Shown: positions 1 through 13,710 of the stretch, piece after piece
Position numbering within the stretch: position 1 is the first letter of the stretch
How the letters are laid out: each line of letters opens with the position of its first letter
Assembly: GCA_951799445.1 (NCBI GenBank)
Contig: OX637296.1
Coordinates: forward strand, 14,260,001 to 14,324,000
Origin: Pseudisothecium myosuroides
Lineage: Eukaryota; Streptophyta; Bryopsida; Hypnales; Lembophyllaceae
DNA: 64,000 bases
Direction of reading: 5' to 3'
Program-made: the position numbers and the translations under genes
The notes under the pieces: model-generated
Seen by the model: the letters and a program-made list of their open reading frames with translations, nothing else
Told to the model about the DNA's origin: nothing
The model's database searches: none

Positions 1-51
1 TTGGAGTGTAATTCAATCGCAAGAGACGAAGGGGTTACACACAGACACACA

Positions 52-3000
52 ATGGGAGTGGAGGAAGAGAAGAGTGTGGCTATGACGGCGGCTCCATGCC
101 CACAACAGATGCGTGGAGTGGTGATCATTTCCTTGCCGCGGTCAGACCATGATGACTACGGCAAGACGATGTGTGCTGCAATGTGGCAGCAAGGGCAGCA
201 AGGGCAGCAAACACAACAACAAGGGCAGCAAACACAACAACAAGAGCAGCAACAAGTGCAGGAACTCCAGGAGCAACAACCGAGGCGGCAAGATCCTCCT
301 CCTCTTGCAGCTTCACCGAGAACTCTCCCTCCTCCCCATCCGCACAGCCGTCGCCGTCGCCGCGGGAAGCGTGTCCGTAAATTCGTGCTGTTCCTGTTGT
401 TTTCCATGTTGGCTTTGTACCTGGCATACAAGCTGCCGACGCTGTACTTCTCCGAGATGGAGCTGGAGGAAGAGAACGAGGAGAAGAATGTGCACGTGTA
501 CACGCTGCATCCCAAGTTTACTTCGGTGCCGATCAAATTGTCGCAAGTGAGGAGGAACCTGCTGGAGCGGGACTTGAAGAGGTTGGGGAAAGTGGCGGCT
601 GCTGAAAATCAGGCGGTGCATAACCATACGACCTTCTTCCCTGTCCGGGGGAACATTTATCCTGACGGGTATGCGACTCTTAACCTCGCTATTCCTATGA
701 TGTTTCTGATCTATTTGAATGTACTCTGAACTATTGGAATGTTTGTAGTATGCACTTTTTAGTGTTAGATTCTGAAGGTGCAACCTAGGGCTCAATTTGG
801 AAGCACGGTGTTGTTGGTATCCACACTGCCTTCTTGCTGCTCTGAGGAACATTTTTTCTGATTGGGTTGTGCTTCAAATACACGGCTTTTGTCCTGATTC
901 TTCATCACTATACGAATGTTCTTTACGAGAAACATGACCTTCATGTCTTGCCGTTTGTCTGTCACGAGTAGTATGGACGTTCTAGTTTTTGCTCCTAGAG
1001 GTGCAACCTAGTGTTCATTTTGAAGCACGATGTGTGTTAGAGGTTCTGAAAGTGTAGGGTAATCAACTAGGGTATGGTGGTGAGGTGGTAATTTGAGTTT
1101 GGGGTGTGCGCTCCTTTGATGCTTTGAGCTTTAAGAAATCTAGGAGGCCGTGTGGTTCACCAAGTGATGGGATTCTTGCTAAGTATGCTCACTTAGAATA
1201 CAAACTAGTTTCTTACATGGGGATGCTTTGTGCAGGCTGTACTACATGGCAATGCTCATCGGGAACCCTGCCAAGTTGTACTACCTTGACATGGATACAG
1301 GCAGTGATCTGACATGGCTGCAATGTGATGCACCATGCCGAAGCTGTGCCACGGTATGTCTTTTAGCTTGTGCAGCCTTTGGCTTGAGTTTTGAGTGTAG
1401 GATAAAGATTCAAGGCCGGTACTTGAAATGTTGCTCGGGGAAAGATTTGGTGGTATTTCATTAGAAGAAAACTAATGTCCTTAGCAAATAGTTCCCATTG
1501 TTCAAGTGAACAGTAAGAGGTATAGCCTCGTCACATGTGGTTTGGACATTTGAAAGTCAGCAAATCATTGTTGGGATAGATTGTGGAAGCTTGCCTTGTG
1601 TACAACAAGACAATGATTTATCTTGAAAAGGGGGATTTGATGAGAACTTCTGAATTCTCTCTAATGGATTATCTGCTTGTGTAGGGACCGCATGGGTTGT
1701 ACGATCCCAAGAAAGCCCGATTAGTCGACTGTCGCACTCCTCTATGCGCTCAAGTGCAACAAGGAGGCTCGTATGCGTGCGGAGGAACTGTCCGCCAATG
1801 CGATTACGATGTGGAGTACGCGGATGGCAGCTCCACGATGGGCATCTTGATGGAAGACACTATTACTCTTCTTCTTACCAACGGCACTCGCAGCCAAACT
1901 AAGGCTATCATTGGGTAAAATCTTGAAACTCTAGTATTCAGCCCTTTCTCTGTAACACATGAGTCTTTGTGTTCTCAAATTTGCAAGCTCAATGCTTTAG
2001 AATTCTTTTTGCAGATCTGGGCTCTGATTTCCATTTAGTTCCCAAGTAGTCGATCATCCCTTTTTAGCAAGTAAATACACCTAACGAGATTTAGAGTTTG
2101 TGCTTTGTGACATGGGACTTAAGTTTTTGTGTTCACGAATTTGCAAGCTCAGTGCTTTTCTTGCTTTAGATGAAAACGTTGCAGATTTAGTCCCTGATTT
2201 TTGTTAATGGTTCAAAAAGCCATATACTTCTAAAGATTTAGAATTTGTGCCAGCGAGGTCAGTTTTTTGGTCATGTAGTACGTCTGTGTCATGCAAACTC
2301 CAGGCATTGTGTGTAATAGGGAACTTGAAATGTTGAAGGCCAAATGACTCTGGAATTTCTTCTGTTGATGACCCTGTAATGCGGGACGAAAGGGTTTAAT
2401 AATACCTTGCATTGAATGCAGGTGTGGATACGATCAGCAAGGGACTTTGGCTCAAACTCCAGCAAGCACGGATGGTGTGATGGGTTTGAGCAGCTCCAAG
2501 ATAGCGCTGCCCTCGCAGCTGGCGAAGAAGGGCGTTGTGAACAATGTGATAGGTCACTGCCTGGCAGGGGGCAGCAATGGCGGTGGGTATTTGTTCTTTG
2601 GAGATGCGTTGGTGCCCGCATTGGGCATGACGTGGACTCCTATGATGGGAAGGCCTGTAATGTAAGTTCTTCCTGAAATTATTTCATTCATCTGAGCAGT
2701 ATATTCAATCGCCTTTTACCCCTACATTTTGTGCCAAAACAGCCAAATGTGGTCGATCCAGTAGTTATAGGATTTGAAATAAACCTTTTAGGAAGCTTCA
2801 AGGAAGGTAACAAATTGTACCAATAGAAAAAGTCATGCCCTACATTTTTGAACTGTAGATATATGTTTTGAAAGTGAATGTAAGCCTTCAATGTAGGCTT
2901 TCTATTTTGAACTTGGGCACTTAGTTGTTATGGACTACAATGTTCCATGGAAATGAAGGACGTGAGTTCATAGTATGCAGGAGCTTGTTGAAGGATTGTG

Positions 3001-4656
3001 TCATGTTGAGAATCTCGAATCTTTGTACGCTAATTGACCAAATTTTGTGTGAAATGGATTCAGGGAAGGGTACCAGGCACGTCTGCGCAGTATTAAGTAC
3101 GGAGCAGATGACCTGAAACTGGCGGATAAGGCCGGGGACGTCGGTGGCGTGATGTTTGATAGCGGGACCTCCTTCACCTACCTCGTCCCAGAAGCGTATA
3201 GTGCCGTTCTTGCTGCTGTAAGTCAGCTACACTATTGATTCCTGTATGAATTTCTTATGCAAGCACTGAAAGTGGAGGATGTAGGGCACTAGAAGTGACA
3301 ATAATCTTCCTCATTTCCATTCTAAGATGAGTGGCGGTATACATTTCGCCAAGCCATGCCTACACCCACCTTTTCTAATTGAAGGCGAACCAAGTTTATG
3401 AATCTATGTACTCAGAAGGCACTTTCTTGACTGCTCTGACATGCAGGTGCAAATGCAAGCAGAGAAGAGTAAACTGAAGAGAGTCAAAAGTGACACCACT
3501 CTGCCCTTCTGTTGGCGTGCCCCTTCCCAAAATGGCGGGGGCTTGCCTTTCGAGTAAGCTCCCTTCTGTCATATTGCTGATCGTGTTTATCTGATGTTGG
3601 CGCAGAGAGAGAAGTTTGATGATCATAATTTTTGTAATGACGTGTTTTGATAGCGTACCCTTTCTTGACTCCTTAATTTGATCATCGGTTCTGTCCGTTG
3701 GTCACGGATGTAGAAAGGAGGTTGAGTTACTAATATTCCACCTGAGAATGCGTTCTCACAGAGAACTTTGTGTCCTGTTCTGGAACAGATCTGTGGCCGA
3801 TGTACAGCAGTATTTCAAATCTATAACCTTGGACTTCGGTGGAAGCAACTGGTTTTCATCAAGCAAGACTCTAGAACTGGCCCCTGAGGGGTATCTCATT
3901 GTTTCGGTAAGCAAAGAGTGTTTTAGCTATGTTAGCAAGCGCTCTGCTTTTACCCTTGTGAATGTCAAGGAATTTAGTCTACTGTAAGATCTTGTGTAGT
4001 CACAACTGGCTGTATCCGTAATTGATTTTGTCTGTACTTCAGTGGATAGCATCTGGTGAGAACATCTGATGTGAACGTAAATGGCATGAGTGCAGACGCA
4101 AGGTAATGTATGCCTTGGCATTTTGGATGCAAGTGGAGCAAGTCTGGAGGTTACGAATATCATTGGTGGTAAGATCTTTTACCTTGTAATCCTTGAAACA
4201 CTCAATTCATGGGAACTCCTCTGTGTTACCAGGTGCCAAGAGGGAGACTTCCCTATGAATTATGGCAAATTGTTCTCTGTAAATGTTGTCTAAGAGATGC
4301 TATCTACGAGCTCTTGAAACTGCCTGAAATTTCTGAACTCCTCGTTGCTTTTCGTTTAGTGAAAGCAGCATAACTTCGCTTTCACAGTTTCTCTATCATT
4401 GCAATCAAATACATTTCAGAATATAATCAGTCACGTACTTCTTGATTAAAGAAATTATCATGGGGACTCATTTGTGTCCAATTGTTGGACTGGAGCTTTA
4501 ATGTTGTGATGGTTTGCAGACATCTCCATGCGAGGCTACCTGATCGTGTACGATAATGTTCGAGAACAGATTGGTTGGGTCCGGAGGAATTGCCACAACC
4601 GGCCAACTAGACCTACATCACAGCTTCTGTCCCAAGTGGTTCATTTGTTTGATTAA
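52..4656 (+). CDS. APCB1: Membrane-anchored pepsin-like aspartic protease, APCB1-like, 9 exons
   Basis: Exons by GT-AG sites and phase: 52-668, 1236-1353, 1685-1914, 2422-2661, 3064-3217, 3447-3553, 3789-3906, 4096-4168, 4520-4656 (TAA). They join in frame to 597 aa. Seen: a Gln-rich stretch (about residues 44-73), a basic Arg-rich run, then one hydrophobic segment (about 110-132), suggesting a type II membrane anchor. The luminal pepsin fold follows, with catalytic motifs DTGS (Asp226) and DSGT (Asp434). The landmarks FPVRGNIYPDG, CDAPC, GCGYDQQG, IGHCLAGG, DISMRG and VYDN..EQIGW match, from memory, the Arabidopsis aspartic protease that cleaves BAG6 (APCB1), known from stress and immune signalling. 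Substrate here is inferred only. The ATG at 52 was chosen because it is the first in frame, but the frame stays open to base 1, so a start upstream of the window or at ATG 85 is possible. The promoter is outside the window. Confidence 0.9.
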
Positions 4657-5714
4657 GCAACTCGATTTCAATCTTGCAAATAGATACAGTATGCCTGAGC
4701 TTGGACGATGCACGTTTCGTGCATTCATGAGCCCACTCAATCCTCTTCCTGAGTTGGGGGCTTTCCATGTCCGGTTCCAGGTTCGGGCTTCGCTTTCCTA
4801 TTTACTCTAGTTCAGTATATAGACGTGTTGACATTAGGTAGCTCATGGTTTATTTAGGGTTGCCTTAGATACTAGAATCATGAGCAAGGTATTGCTGGGA
4901 TAGGTGGGCTGGTGTTCTGCAAGTATTTTCTACTTTCACACGTCGGTCTTGTTACGAAGTCAAAACTGTACAGGTCCGGGAAAGATTTCATATTGGCTGT
5001 GTCACGGAGAAAACGCAGTTGAAATGACATACTCTACTGAGTGGTATATTTATGGCTATTTTGCAGCCTATTTCTTCTTTTTGTAGAATTTATTCTGCAA
5101 ATTGTGATTGCTGTTATGATGCTTTTCTTGTTTGACTCTTTCCGTGCAAGAAGACTTTCCTTTGTGGTGAGAAAGTGCACAGGCTTAATTGACTTTCTAA
5201 GGTATGGAGTAAATCCTACTTCTATTGAATGCTGTAAAGGAATTGACCAATTGAAACATGAACGTGGCATAACATTTAGTAAACAGCATTGCTGGCCTTT
5301 CCCCAATGGAATATTTCACATTATTTCATCCTTCCAATGAAATGATGTAGAATATTTTACATTCCATAAATAGTTTATAGGGCACGTGGCATAACATTAC
5401 TAACTAGGCTCCTGACTACCTTGACACATGAGGTATAATTCCCCCCTGAGATGCCTGGGGGGTTGAATTCAGTTAAAATGCAGAATTCTGATTGGCTTCC
5501 GAAACAGTGTTGGCTGTAGCACCATATGAACTTTCACCACGTAGCTCTTTCAAGAAGCTTCCTTGTTGGGGGGCTCCAAAAGCAAAAGGGTACCCCCTAG
5601 CATTGGTGAATAATGTTATGGGTAAGACGCATGAGAATGGTGTGAGATTTTCAAAAGCAATCACTAAAAAAATCAGTAATCAAAAGTTGTCAATAAAAAA
5701 AATAATAATCAATA
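4657..5714. other. Spacer after the protease gene, no supported gene
   Basis: This probably includes the 3' UTR of the protease. Short reading frames on both strands (for example 5041-5340) have no recognisable domain and no supporting splice structure. A small inverted repeat sits at about 5433-5455, with CCCCCC and GGGGGG arms around a 10-base loop. I see nothing else. Confidence 0.4.
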
Positions 5715-6594
5715 CATCAAATAGTGAAATTAGGTTGTCCTTCACTAATTTCTTGACATTTGACACTACATGAATATGTATTGTTATTGTAGAAGGATGC
5801 AGTAATGCAAGGACCATATGTGTTATATGGGTTGGTGCACTAGTTCTTGGCTTGGGTTTAGAGAGTTGCATGCACCTCCATGTGGACAAGTAGTGAGTTA
5901 TGAGATAACTTCTTTACTTAACCCTTCAATGCCTAAGGTCTTTTTTGAACTTCTAGGAATTTGCTCTAAATTGAACAAAAGGCCAACATTTTGATAAGTT
6001 GTATCAATTTTTTTTAATTGTAACCGTACAAATTCAAACTAGACATGTTAGAGATCACATTTGAAAAGAAAACACAACAATATTACTCATGAATTGAAAG
6101 ATTACCATGTTCAAACATGAGGGTGTTAAAACTACGAAAGTGACTTGAAGTCTTTCAATCCTCTTTTCACATGCCAAATCTGAAAAGTTGGTCACCAAAA
6201 AAATATAAAGTTTAAGGACCTAACATGCATAACCGCATTCAATTTATGGCTTCTCAAAATCTACTCTACAATTTTTTAAATGAATTTTTGAGGTGATATT
6301 TCCTCTAAGATCTATTATATTTGAAGCTCATTTCCAAAAGCCTTCAACACTACAGAAAGTCAAGATTGCAATGGAGACCCTTGCATAAAATCTTGAATAG
6401 AAAAATCATAATGAATCATTTTCAAAATTGAATTTTTGATGCTAAAACTAGACTTCAAAAAGAATTTTTTTAAATATAAATTACTAAAAATAGCAACTTG
6501 GTTAGGTTTTATTTAACTTCAAAGTATTGTTGACACCAAAATTTTGTGCCTCAAGCATTTAGGGGTTAAAGCAACCTAAGGTCACTATTTTGTG
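5715..6594 (+). mobile_element. Mariner-like MITE (family E, copy 1), split by a TTAA element
   Basis: Terminal inverted repeats are CATCAAATAGTG on the left and CACTATTTTGTG on the right, flanked by TA on both sides (5713-5714 and 6595-6596). Its body is alignable to the copy at 32199-32447: both share TAGTGAAATTAGG, GGGTTGGTGCACT and CTCCA..GGACAAG landmarks. A TTAA-flanked element (5922-6565) is inserted in it; without that insert the element would be about 232 bp. It has no coding capacity. Confidence 0.7.
5922..6565 (+). mobile_element. TTAA-flanked, piggyBac-like MITE (family B, copy 1)
   Basis: The 644-bp noncoding element is flanked by TTAA at 5918-5921 and 6566-6569. The left end reads CCCTTCAATGCCTAAGG and the right end GCCTCAAGCATTTAGGGG, imperfect inverted repeats of the family ends. 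It aligns over its length with 26305-26937, and in reverse orientation with 49683-50330 and 51876-53240. It is inserted in a family-E element; the uninterrupted E copy at 32 kb has a single TTAA (32419-32422) at the matching place. Confidence 0.75.
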
Positions 6595-6596
6595 TA

Positions 6597-7879
6597 GCAA
6601 TCAATACTGTTGGATGAACTTCATGTAGAGGGCTCAAGGTAGCCAAGGTAGCAATAGTGAAGGCTATTGAATGTTGAATGTTTTGGAACTTGTATGATTT
6701 TCTGGGCACTTGGTGAATGTCTTGCTAAACTCACCTGATCTTTTATTGTGCATGTCAAATTTTCAAAAAAACATGCTACTTCATTGCCTGAAGATACAAA
6801 ACAGAGTGTGTTCCCAAAGTTTGTTGCACGATGTTCATCATAATGACACTGAAATTAGGAGATAATTTCAGAAATTTACAAATTTAAATGGAAAAATGGA
6901 AAGCCTTGTAGGAGATGAAGAACAACCGTTTTGTATCCAAATTCATTGGAAAGAGTGGTATGTAGGTGTGGGGACTAAAACTCAGTGAATGATGATAGCA
7001 ACACTTGTAGAGATTCCCAAATACACATGTTGATTCCCAAAATATGGATCACATTGTGTATTTTGACAAGTGGTGCCCCTTTCCCTGAATTTCAAAAGGG
7101 ACCATGGTTGAGAGTTTTTCTCCATAGTTGAAAAGAGTTTCCCTTGGCAGACCTTGGTTGTGCAGCTAAAACTAGATTAACCTAAATTTTTCAATCAAGC
7201 CCCCTGACCAAGTAATCAAAAGGAATTGAAAAATGAAATAAATTGAATGAATTGAAATCGAAATCAAAATAAATCGTGACAGGCACCTTGGAATGTACAT
7301 CTTCGTCCAACTAAGATTTCCCCCGGGTCTAACAGAATTTTTTTGACATGTCTCTAGCACATTCAGCATCTGCACCAACAGTAACCTACAACTTATGATT
7401 TGAGTCCTATCGGACGTCACACATCCCAGGGCCATTGCACCCGAACGGAATTGGTGACACAAGTAGGAATCCACCAACCAGCAGAAACTCTTTGATACGG
7501 ACAAAAAACTTCTCCTTTCATCAATTCATTCCCACAAAACTCAAGACCATCCATACCAAATCGAGAATACCTATCCAAAGAAGGACCCGTTTGCAATGAA
7601 GAGTGCTTACATATTCCGCTAGCGGAACCTTGATATCAATCTTATTAAACCCGCATTCAGTCTCCCGCGTGCAGTAACTTATGCCTCAGACAATAGCTTT
7701 GAAAAAGCGCCCTAACTAAAGTTAAGAATTGAACCTTCTGAACCGAAAGAAGAGAGTCCTCCACACCAGTGAGTTGACGTGTATAGGTGCTCCCCAGGAC
7801 CGAAACGATGCTTCAACTGGAAGCTTTGTTACGGTACATAATTTATCAATTTGCCCCAGCACAGTTTCTAAAATGTAAA
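6597..7879. other. AT-rich spacer and probable 3' UTR of the E2 gene
   Basis: No domain-bearing reading frame is visible. The minus-strand frame at 7172-7504 (110 aa) shows no family features. The part next to 7880 is probably the 3' UTR of the minus-strand acetyltransferase gene, because base composition rises from about 7500 onward. Confidence 0.4.
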
Positions 7880-10800
7880 CTAAAGCATAAGAGTCATGGG
7901 GTCTTCAACATAGCCCTTGAACGCTCCCAACCATTGAGCACCAATAGCACCTGCCATAGCACAAGATCAGTCACATGGTTTATATCCAGAGAAAATAAGG
8001 CGTGCAACATACCCTAAACAAAATTTACCATATCAGTTCGTAGATTAGTCAAATAATAAAATTACAATATGACATTAGTACTAGCAATATTAGAATAATG
8101 AAATTGCAATACGACACTCGCAAACTCTAACGTAAAACTGACCATCAACCACCCGATGATCGCAGCTCATTGTGACGGTCATGAAGGTGCCCACATCATA
8201 TTCGCCAGGTACATCACCAGGCACCAATTTTTTCTCGGCTGTAAATGAAGTACCACATCAATAAATTAGTCTTCAAAAACACAGTACCGGTACTCACGAG
8301 AATAATATACACACAATTCGGGGGAGTGAATCTGCTGAAAACCTCAAAAATGCACTCTCGAAGGAAGTGATTCCTCTGAATCTACAAATGCATTTTGACG
8401 TTAGGTAAAACACAAACAGGAGGGAATGCAGTGTGCCGCATTTCGAGCACCAGTAGGACCAGTTGCGAGAGTTAGAAACTTACTGGTCCCAACAGCAAGA
8501 ATGGCTGCTTGTGGAGGATTGATGATGGCACAGAATTGTTTAATTCCGAAAGGCCCCCCTAGGTTGGAAATTGTGAATGTTCCACCCTGCATAGTTGATG
8601 CATTGAAGAGTATTACAATAAGGCTGATGGCACTAACTAAAGGAAACATTTCTCTGCACAAATTAGGAGCAAGACGAGCGCATTAAATTTACATACCTCG
8701 TAATCATTGGGCTTCAATGTGTTCGACCTTGCCTTGCCAGCTAATGACTTCACATCATCTGTAATTGTAGTCAATCCCTTCTTGTCCGCATCCTAGAATA
8801 CACAAAAAGAAGAGCAAAGTCAAATGGGAACGACTTCTTAATCAAATACACGTAGGAAACAAGTCGATAGCTGCAAAACTAGTGATGTCCACATGTTCTA
8901 GTTTCATCCAAATTACCTTCACAACAGGGACCATCAGCCCATGCTCAGTCTGCACAGCAACACTAACGTTCACATTATTGTACCTGCCAATTCCAACAAC
9001 AAAACCTGTCAAAAGAGCGCACCATGCAGCAAAGAGACGTCTTGCTTGCTGGACCTAACACTCCCCATGAGATGAGCGTTTTATGGATTTTACTAATACA
9101 TCTGCAACAAACCAAATATAGACTTCCCATTCCACAGTGAAAGAAGATACCACATCGATATTTAACTCAGAATTTCATTCGGATCTCCGTAAATAAGTCA
9201 AATGATCACTTTAGAAACTTTCAAACGCAATGTGGGAAAATGTCCTCCATCAGTTAATCAGAATAACCAAAATATAGAATATTAGCACTTACAGTCTAAT
9301 GTAGTCGTCAGTCCAGGTACTATTGACTTCTGGAACCTTCTTCAATGCCAAGGCTGCAGCCTGCACATTCACAAATTCAGTCAACGATACGGACAACAGA
9401 AATGGGAAATTTTCAAAGAAATGACACAAATCAACCACTATTGACTGGGAACTGATACGGTTTAAATGAAAAGAACCTTGATGACGAAGTCGTTCAATGA
9501 AATTTTCTTGGTCGGAGCGTCCTTCTTCTTCGAAGCATCCAATGTTGCATTCAAATCAGTCCGCAACCTAACAGCCAACATATGAAAGCCTCACAAATGA
9601 GCCCTTCAACACGCACAAACTCTGCTCATCTCGTCCATTTTCCGACTGATCTCAAGCTTGGGCATGGATGCAGTAAACGTAATTTCAAGCTACATTGAAC
9701 ACATTGTCCAAGAAAATCTGACGAATGAGAATCATAAAAAAGAAGGTACGCACTGAAGAAGCTTGTCAACACGTAGCTCAAGGCTAAGATAGTAGTGAGG
9801 TATTGTTTGCTTTGACTGGAGTAGTCGTTTTGCTGTAACCTGTATCGCAGGATAGTAGCCCACAACATATTGTTAGAGTTCATGTAGTCACTAGACCACA
9901 ACTTCGCAGAATGAAGCATGAGAATTCAAGTTTCCTTCAAACCATACTCATCTTCGCTCAACTCTTTGCATGTACCCTTAGAGTCCAAGAATAGGTGACA
10001 CCCTCAGCTGGTTATCATATTTCAAACCAGGTTGGAGTGAACGCATAAAAAAACTTGGGAGATTTTGTTTTACTACAGCGTATTTGTGTCCACACAACTA
10101 CAATACAAATAACAGATGTTCTAGACAGCTCTTCAACAGACAAACCAGGAACTTTTCTCGTGGAGTGACAAAACAACGGAATTTACGAAGAGGACCAAAA
10201 TGCAGTCTGCCTTACCCTCCTAATCTGACTGTTGGGAATATCAGTGTAATCCAAATCACCAATGGGCGAAACTCCACTTGGTGGGGCTCCACCTGCGACC
10301 TTTTGGTCTGTGCTAGAAACGTCCTGTTTCGAGGGAGAAGGTGCTGATGCTGCACAAAATACACGAACATTCTCAGATAACTCACCACAAAGTGGCACAA
10401 AACAAGGACAGCCCTACTCGCCATCAAAAAGTTCCGTAAACCCTAACCCCACTTGAGCCTTCCGGGATAGAATTCAACATGTACAGGAATTCTAAGCCAA
10501 TGCCATAAAATATTTTAAACATATACACAGAGCCCATGAATCAGGAGAAAGCGTTAAGAGAACGTAACTATAAAGGAGACTACCACATTTGGATAATTAC
10601 CTAGATAGTCTTCAACATCAGCCTTCACAATTCCTCCATCTGGACCAGTCCCCTTGATACTGGACAAGGCCACCTGAGGAAAAGAGCAAGGCCAAAATCA
10701 AGCGGGTCACAAAAATCAATCAACTAGCACCAAGAAGTTCCCGTGAACAGCATCGTCATTCCGACAAGCGATGGTCAGGCTTCATTGCCGACTCTACCAG

Positions 10801-13710
10801 TGACGATCTAAGCAAAGTGGAGTTTTAGTGGAGCGTTTCCTTCCTGTGGTGATAGCTATGCTGATCCCAAGCTCACTCTTAAATGACACACGTGGAGGCT
10901 GAAGACCATGGTCCACTTCAAACCCAGGCTACGTCTAAAGTAAGCGACACACTCAGCCAGTAAAGCCAGTACAGTAAAGAGTAGGTTTCAGGAGCTTACG
11001 CTCTTATCCTCTGCCAATTTCCTGGCTGCAGGTGTTGCAAAAACACGATCTCCACTAGGTTGAGGACTTGGTGACGCCGGAGGAGGTTTGGAAGGCGCAG
11101 GTTTTGATTCCTCTTGCTTTGGAGGGGGAGAAGGGGAAGCCGACTCCTCTTCCTTTGGGGGAGCCGACTCCTCTTTCTTTGGGGGAGAAGGGGCCTCACC
11201 ACCTCCTGAAACCTTGTAGTCGCCAACTGTCTTCAGCTCATCCTCTGATTCGACCATCAAACAGATGGCCTGCCCATTGAAACAATCGAAAACATGTAAG
11301 AGAAAAGAAATCCTAAGGAGAAAACCCTTTCACCAGCCCCTCACAGAGAAGCAAGTCAGGGCAGAGAGGTACAGCGTAATAGTTCAGTGATAAGAACTCA
11401 TTATCTGCCTTCAAACCAGCTCATTAGTGGCATTGCATTGCTCCATCGTTCAACATTGTTGCATAAAGCCCAGCACGCCATGATACCGCTAAAAGAAACG
11501 AAATAATCATTTATAGAATTGACATCGATCCTCCAATGTTCAAGAAAAGATGTGAAGGAACGAAACAAATGTAACATACCTGACCAACCGGAATGTCCTT
11601 GGCCCCATCACCGACCAAAATCTTACCGAGAAACCCGTCTTCCATTGATTCCATCTCTAATGTCGCCTTGTCCTGTTCACAGAGGTTTCCCAGTGTATGA
11701 CATCCGTCACCATATGAACGTCAAGACACTAAAAATAAGGCAAAGAGAGAAAATAATGAGCAGAGGATCATCACGTAGACAGTCCGAGTGACTAAAATAA
11801 ATCCTAAAAAAGGAGCAGGCTTACAGGTCTATAAGACTAGTGACCACAAAACCTACCGTCTCGATTTCACACAGAACATCCCCAGCAGCAACTTCCTCTC
11901 CCTCCTTCTTTCGCCATACAGCTATGTTACCCTGCGCAGAGAGGGCATGTAACCGCATTTGCAATTAGTGACTAAACCAATTAGAAGTAACCAAAGCTTT
12001 GTTTGCATGCGTAGTTCGAAACACAACTAAAAAGTGCAACATCAACTCAATCGCGAGGAAAATCTTGTATAGAATGTACCGAAAAAAGGTTTCAAAAACG
12101 GTAGAGGTAGGACAGACCTGAGTCATAGTGGGTGAAAGCGAAGGCATCCCGATTTCCATAACGGGGCGAGCTGCGAGCACATATGACATCACTTAGATTC
12201 AAACTTCCAATGCCAAGAATTCCAGAGCACCGACTTCTAAGAATAATATCAACAAAGAGTTCACCTCTGCCTACTAATCTACATACCCAACCTACTAAAA
12301 GACGATCTTGAAGTAGTCGTGCATACCATGACTGCCAAAGCGAGGATCATGAAAACAAGCTGAAAAGAGAGCAACAAGTTCTAAGAAGTTCCAGCATCAT
12401 AGAGACAAACAACTAGATCACATCATCCAGTCCGCATTTATGTCTTCACCGTGAAGAATGATTAGAATACTATGTCTTCTCCTCTAAACCACATGACATC
12501 CTTGTGACGTTCTTTCTGGTATTCACACTTCATGCCAAAAAAACTTGAGGTACTATTTCTCTGAAGCGTCTGCAAACTAAAGGAAAACACATACCACTGG
12601 ATGCATGGAAAGCTGATCTTTGTCCTCCGGTCAGATTCTTGGGCATCGTCACAGACCGCTGGAAGTACGACCTATTCATCCAGAAACAAAAGAATCGTGC
12701 TTAGTATAAAATCAACAAAAAATCATAGTCGTTTCTGGATTTCAGTCGAAACCCCTTATAAACCACAGCACAATACCCTGCAAATTGGTCACCCATTTGA
12801 AACACAAATGACAAAACATGATGCACATACACCTCCGGATTCAAGTGCACTTTACGTCTGAATGAATAGGGCGAGGTGCCTAATCATGACCACAAACAAG
12901 ACCCTGATTGATTGATGTAGCGTATATGAATTTTCAATTACAAAAGGGACGATTTAAGTGCGTTTCTCATGGAACGGAATACCTCCTCTACCTTAGTCAG
13001 TTTGTGCATCAAATCTTCTTCCCGCACCTCGCCAAGGATACAGGCTAGATATATAATGGCACCACTAGGTAAGGAAACAATGGCGGGCACACATGAAGTC
13101 CAAAAACAGACTGTAGCATGAGATCGAAAGAACCACTGCAATGCTCTTCAAAACACGCAGCAAAAGACTGCCTCAGAGCTGCCGATTAAAGGAGTTAAGG
13201 GCACGGCCTGAAGCCTCGTTCAATGCTGCACACCGGCCTATTAAGTGGATGATCTCTCTGGAATTTGCTAACAGTGTTCTATTGTTTCGAGCTTTCTGCA
13301 TTTGTTAACAAAACTGCCAGCTACGGCGTGTGTGGCTCAATTGGAATATATCGGGTCTTCTTTACTAGAAAACCTAAAACATTCCCATTCTCGCGACCTT
13401 GTGCTTTTTAGTTGCAATTACGAGTGAGAACAGCAGTATCATCGCGACTGGCGCAAAACCGCACTACAATCAAGAAGCTTATGAAAAAAAATTCGCAACA
13501 CACCACCAAAAGCATCCACCAAATCAAGAAAAAGTACCGAGAGGAAAGATCCGCTCGAGCCGAAAACGCATGTTCGGTCGCGAGTTCGCCGTTTCGAGCA
13601 CCAGAGTCCAGAAGATCCACTTGACAAAGCGGCTTGGCCACCGCCGCACGCCGGGAGCCAATGCATGCGGCTCCTCTGCGGGCCAGAATCGCAGCCCGAC
13701 GGGATGCCAT
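7880..13710 (-). CDS. LTA3: Mitochondrial dihydrolipoamide acetyltransferase (E2 of pyruvate dehydrogenase), 16 exons
   Basis: Minus-strand exons: 13710-13538, 12671-12595, 12170-12118, 11931-11857, 11672-11580, 11269-11000, 10673-10601, 10349-10216, 9839-9754, 9567-9477, 9360-9293, 8983-8917, 8792-8697, 8586-8484, 8238-8143, 7950-7880 (TAG). Phases agree at every junction; 541 aa. The N-terminus [15 protein letters not shown] is an Arg/Ala-rich mitochondrial presequence. A lipoyl domain spans about 86-160 with the lipoyl lysine in ETDKAT (Lys128). A Pro/Ser/Lys linker follows, then the E1/E3-binding domain ([28 protein letters not shown]). The catalytic core contains [11 protein letters not shown] and the active-site HRVVDG (His514, Asp518). 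The enzyme passes acetyl groups from the lipoyl arm to CoA in the mitochondrial matrix. The presequence and single lipoyl domain fit the plant mitochondrial form (Arabidopsis LTA3-like). It appears intact. Confidence 0.95.

Noticed and set aside
125..852. Several overlapping frames of 100-179 aa on both strands across the first exon of the protease gene.
   Set aside because: They are shadows of the repetitive Gln/Arg-rich exon; only the plus frame continues across splice sites into the protease.
11371..11430. A sequence with TAGTTCAGTGATAAGAACTCA resembling the D-arm of a tRNA.
   Set aside because: The anticodon and T-arms are missing and no closing acceptor stem exists; it lies in an intron of the E2 gene.
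12296..12361. A possible extra E2 exon on the minus strand with plausible AG and GT borders.
   Set aside because: It breaks the phase between exons 12671-12595 and 12170-12118, which join correctly without it, and it contains stops in the needed frame.
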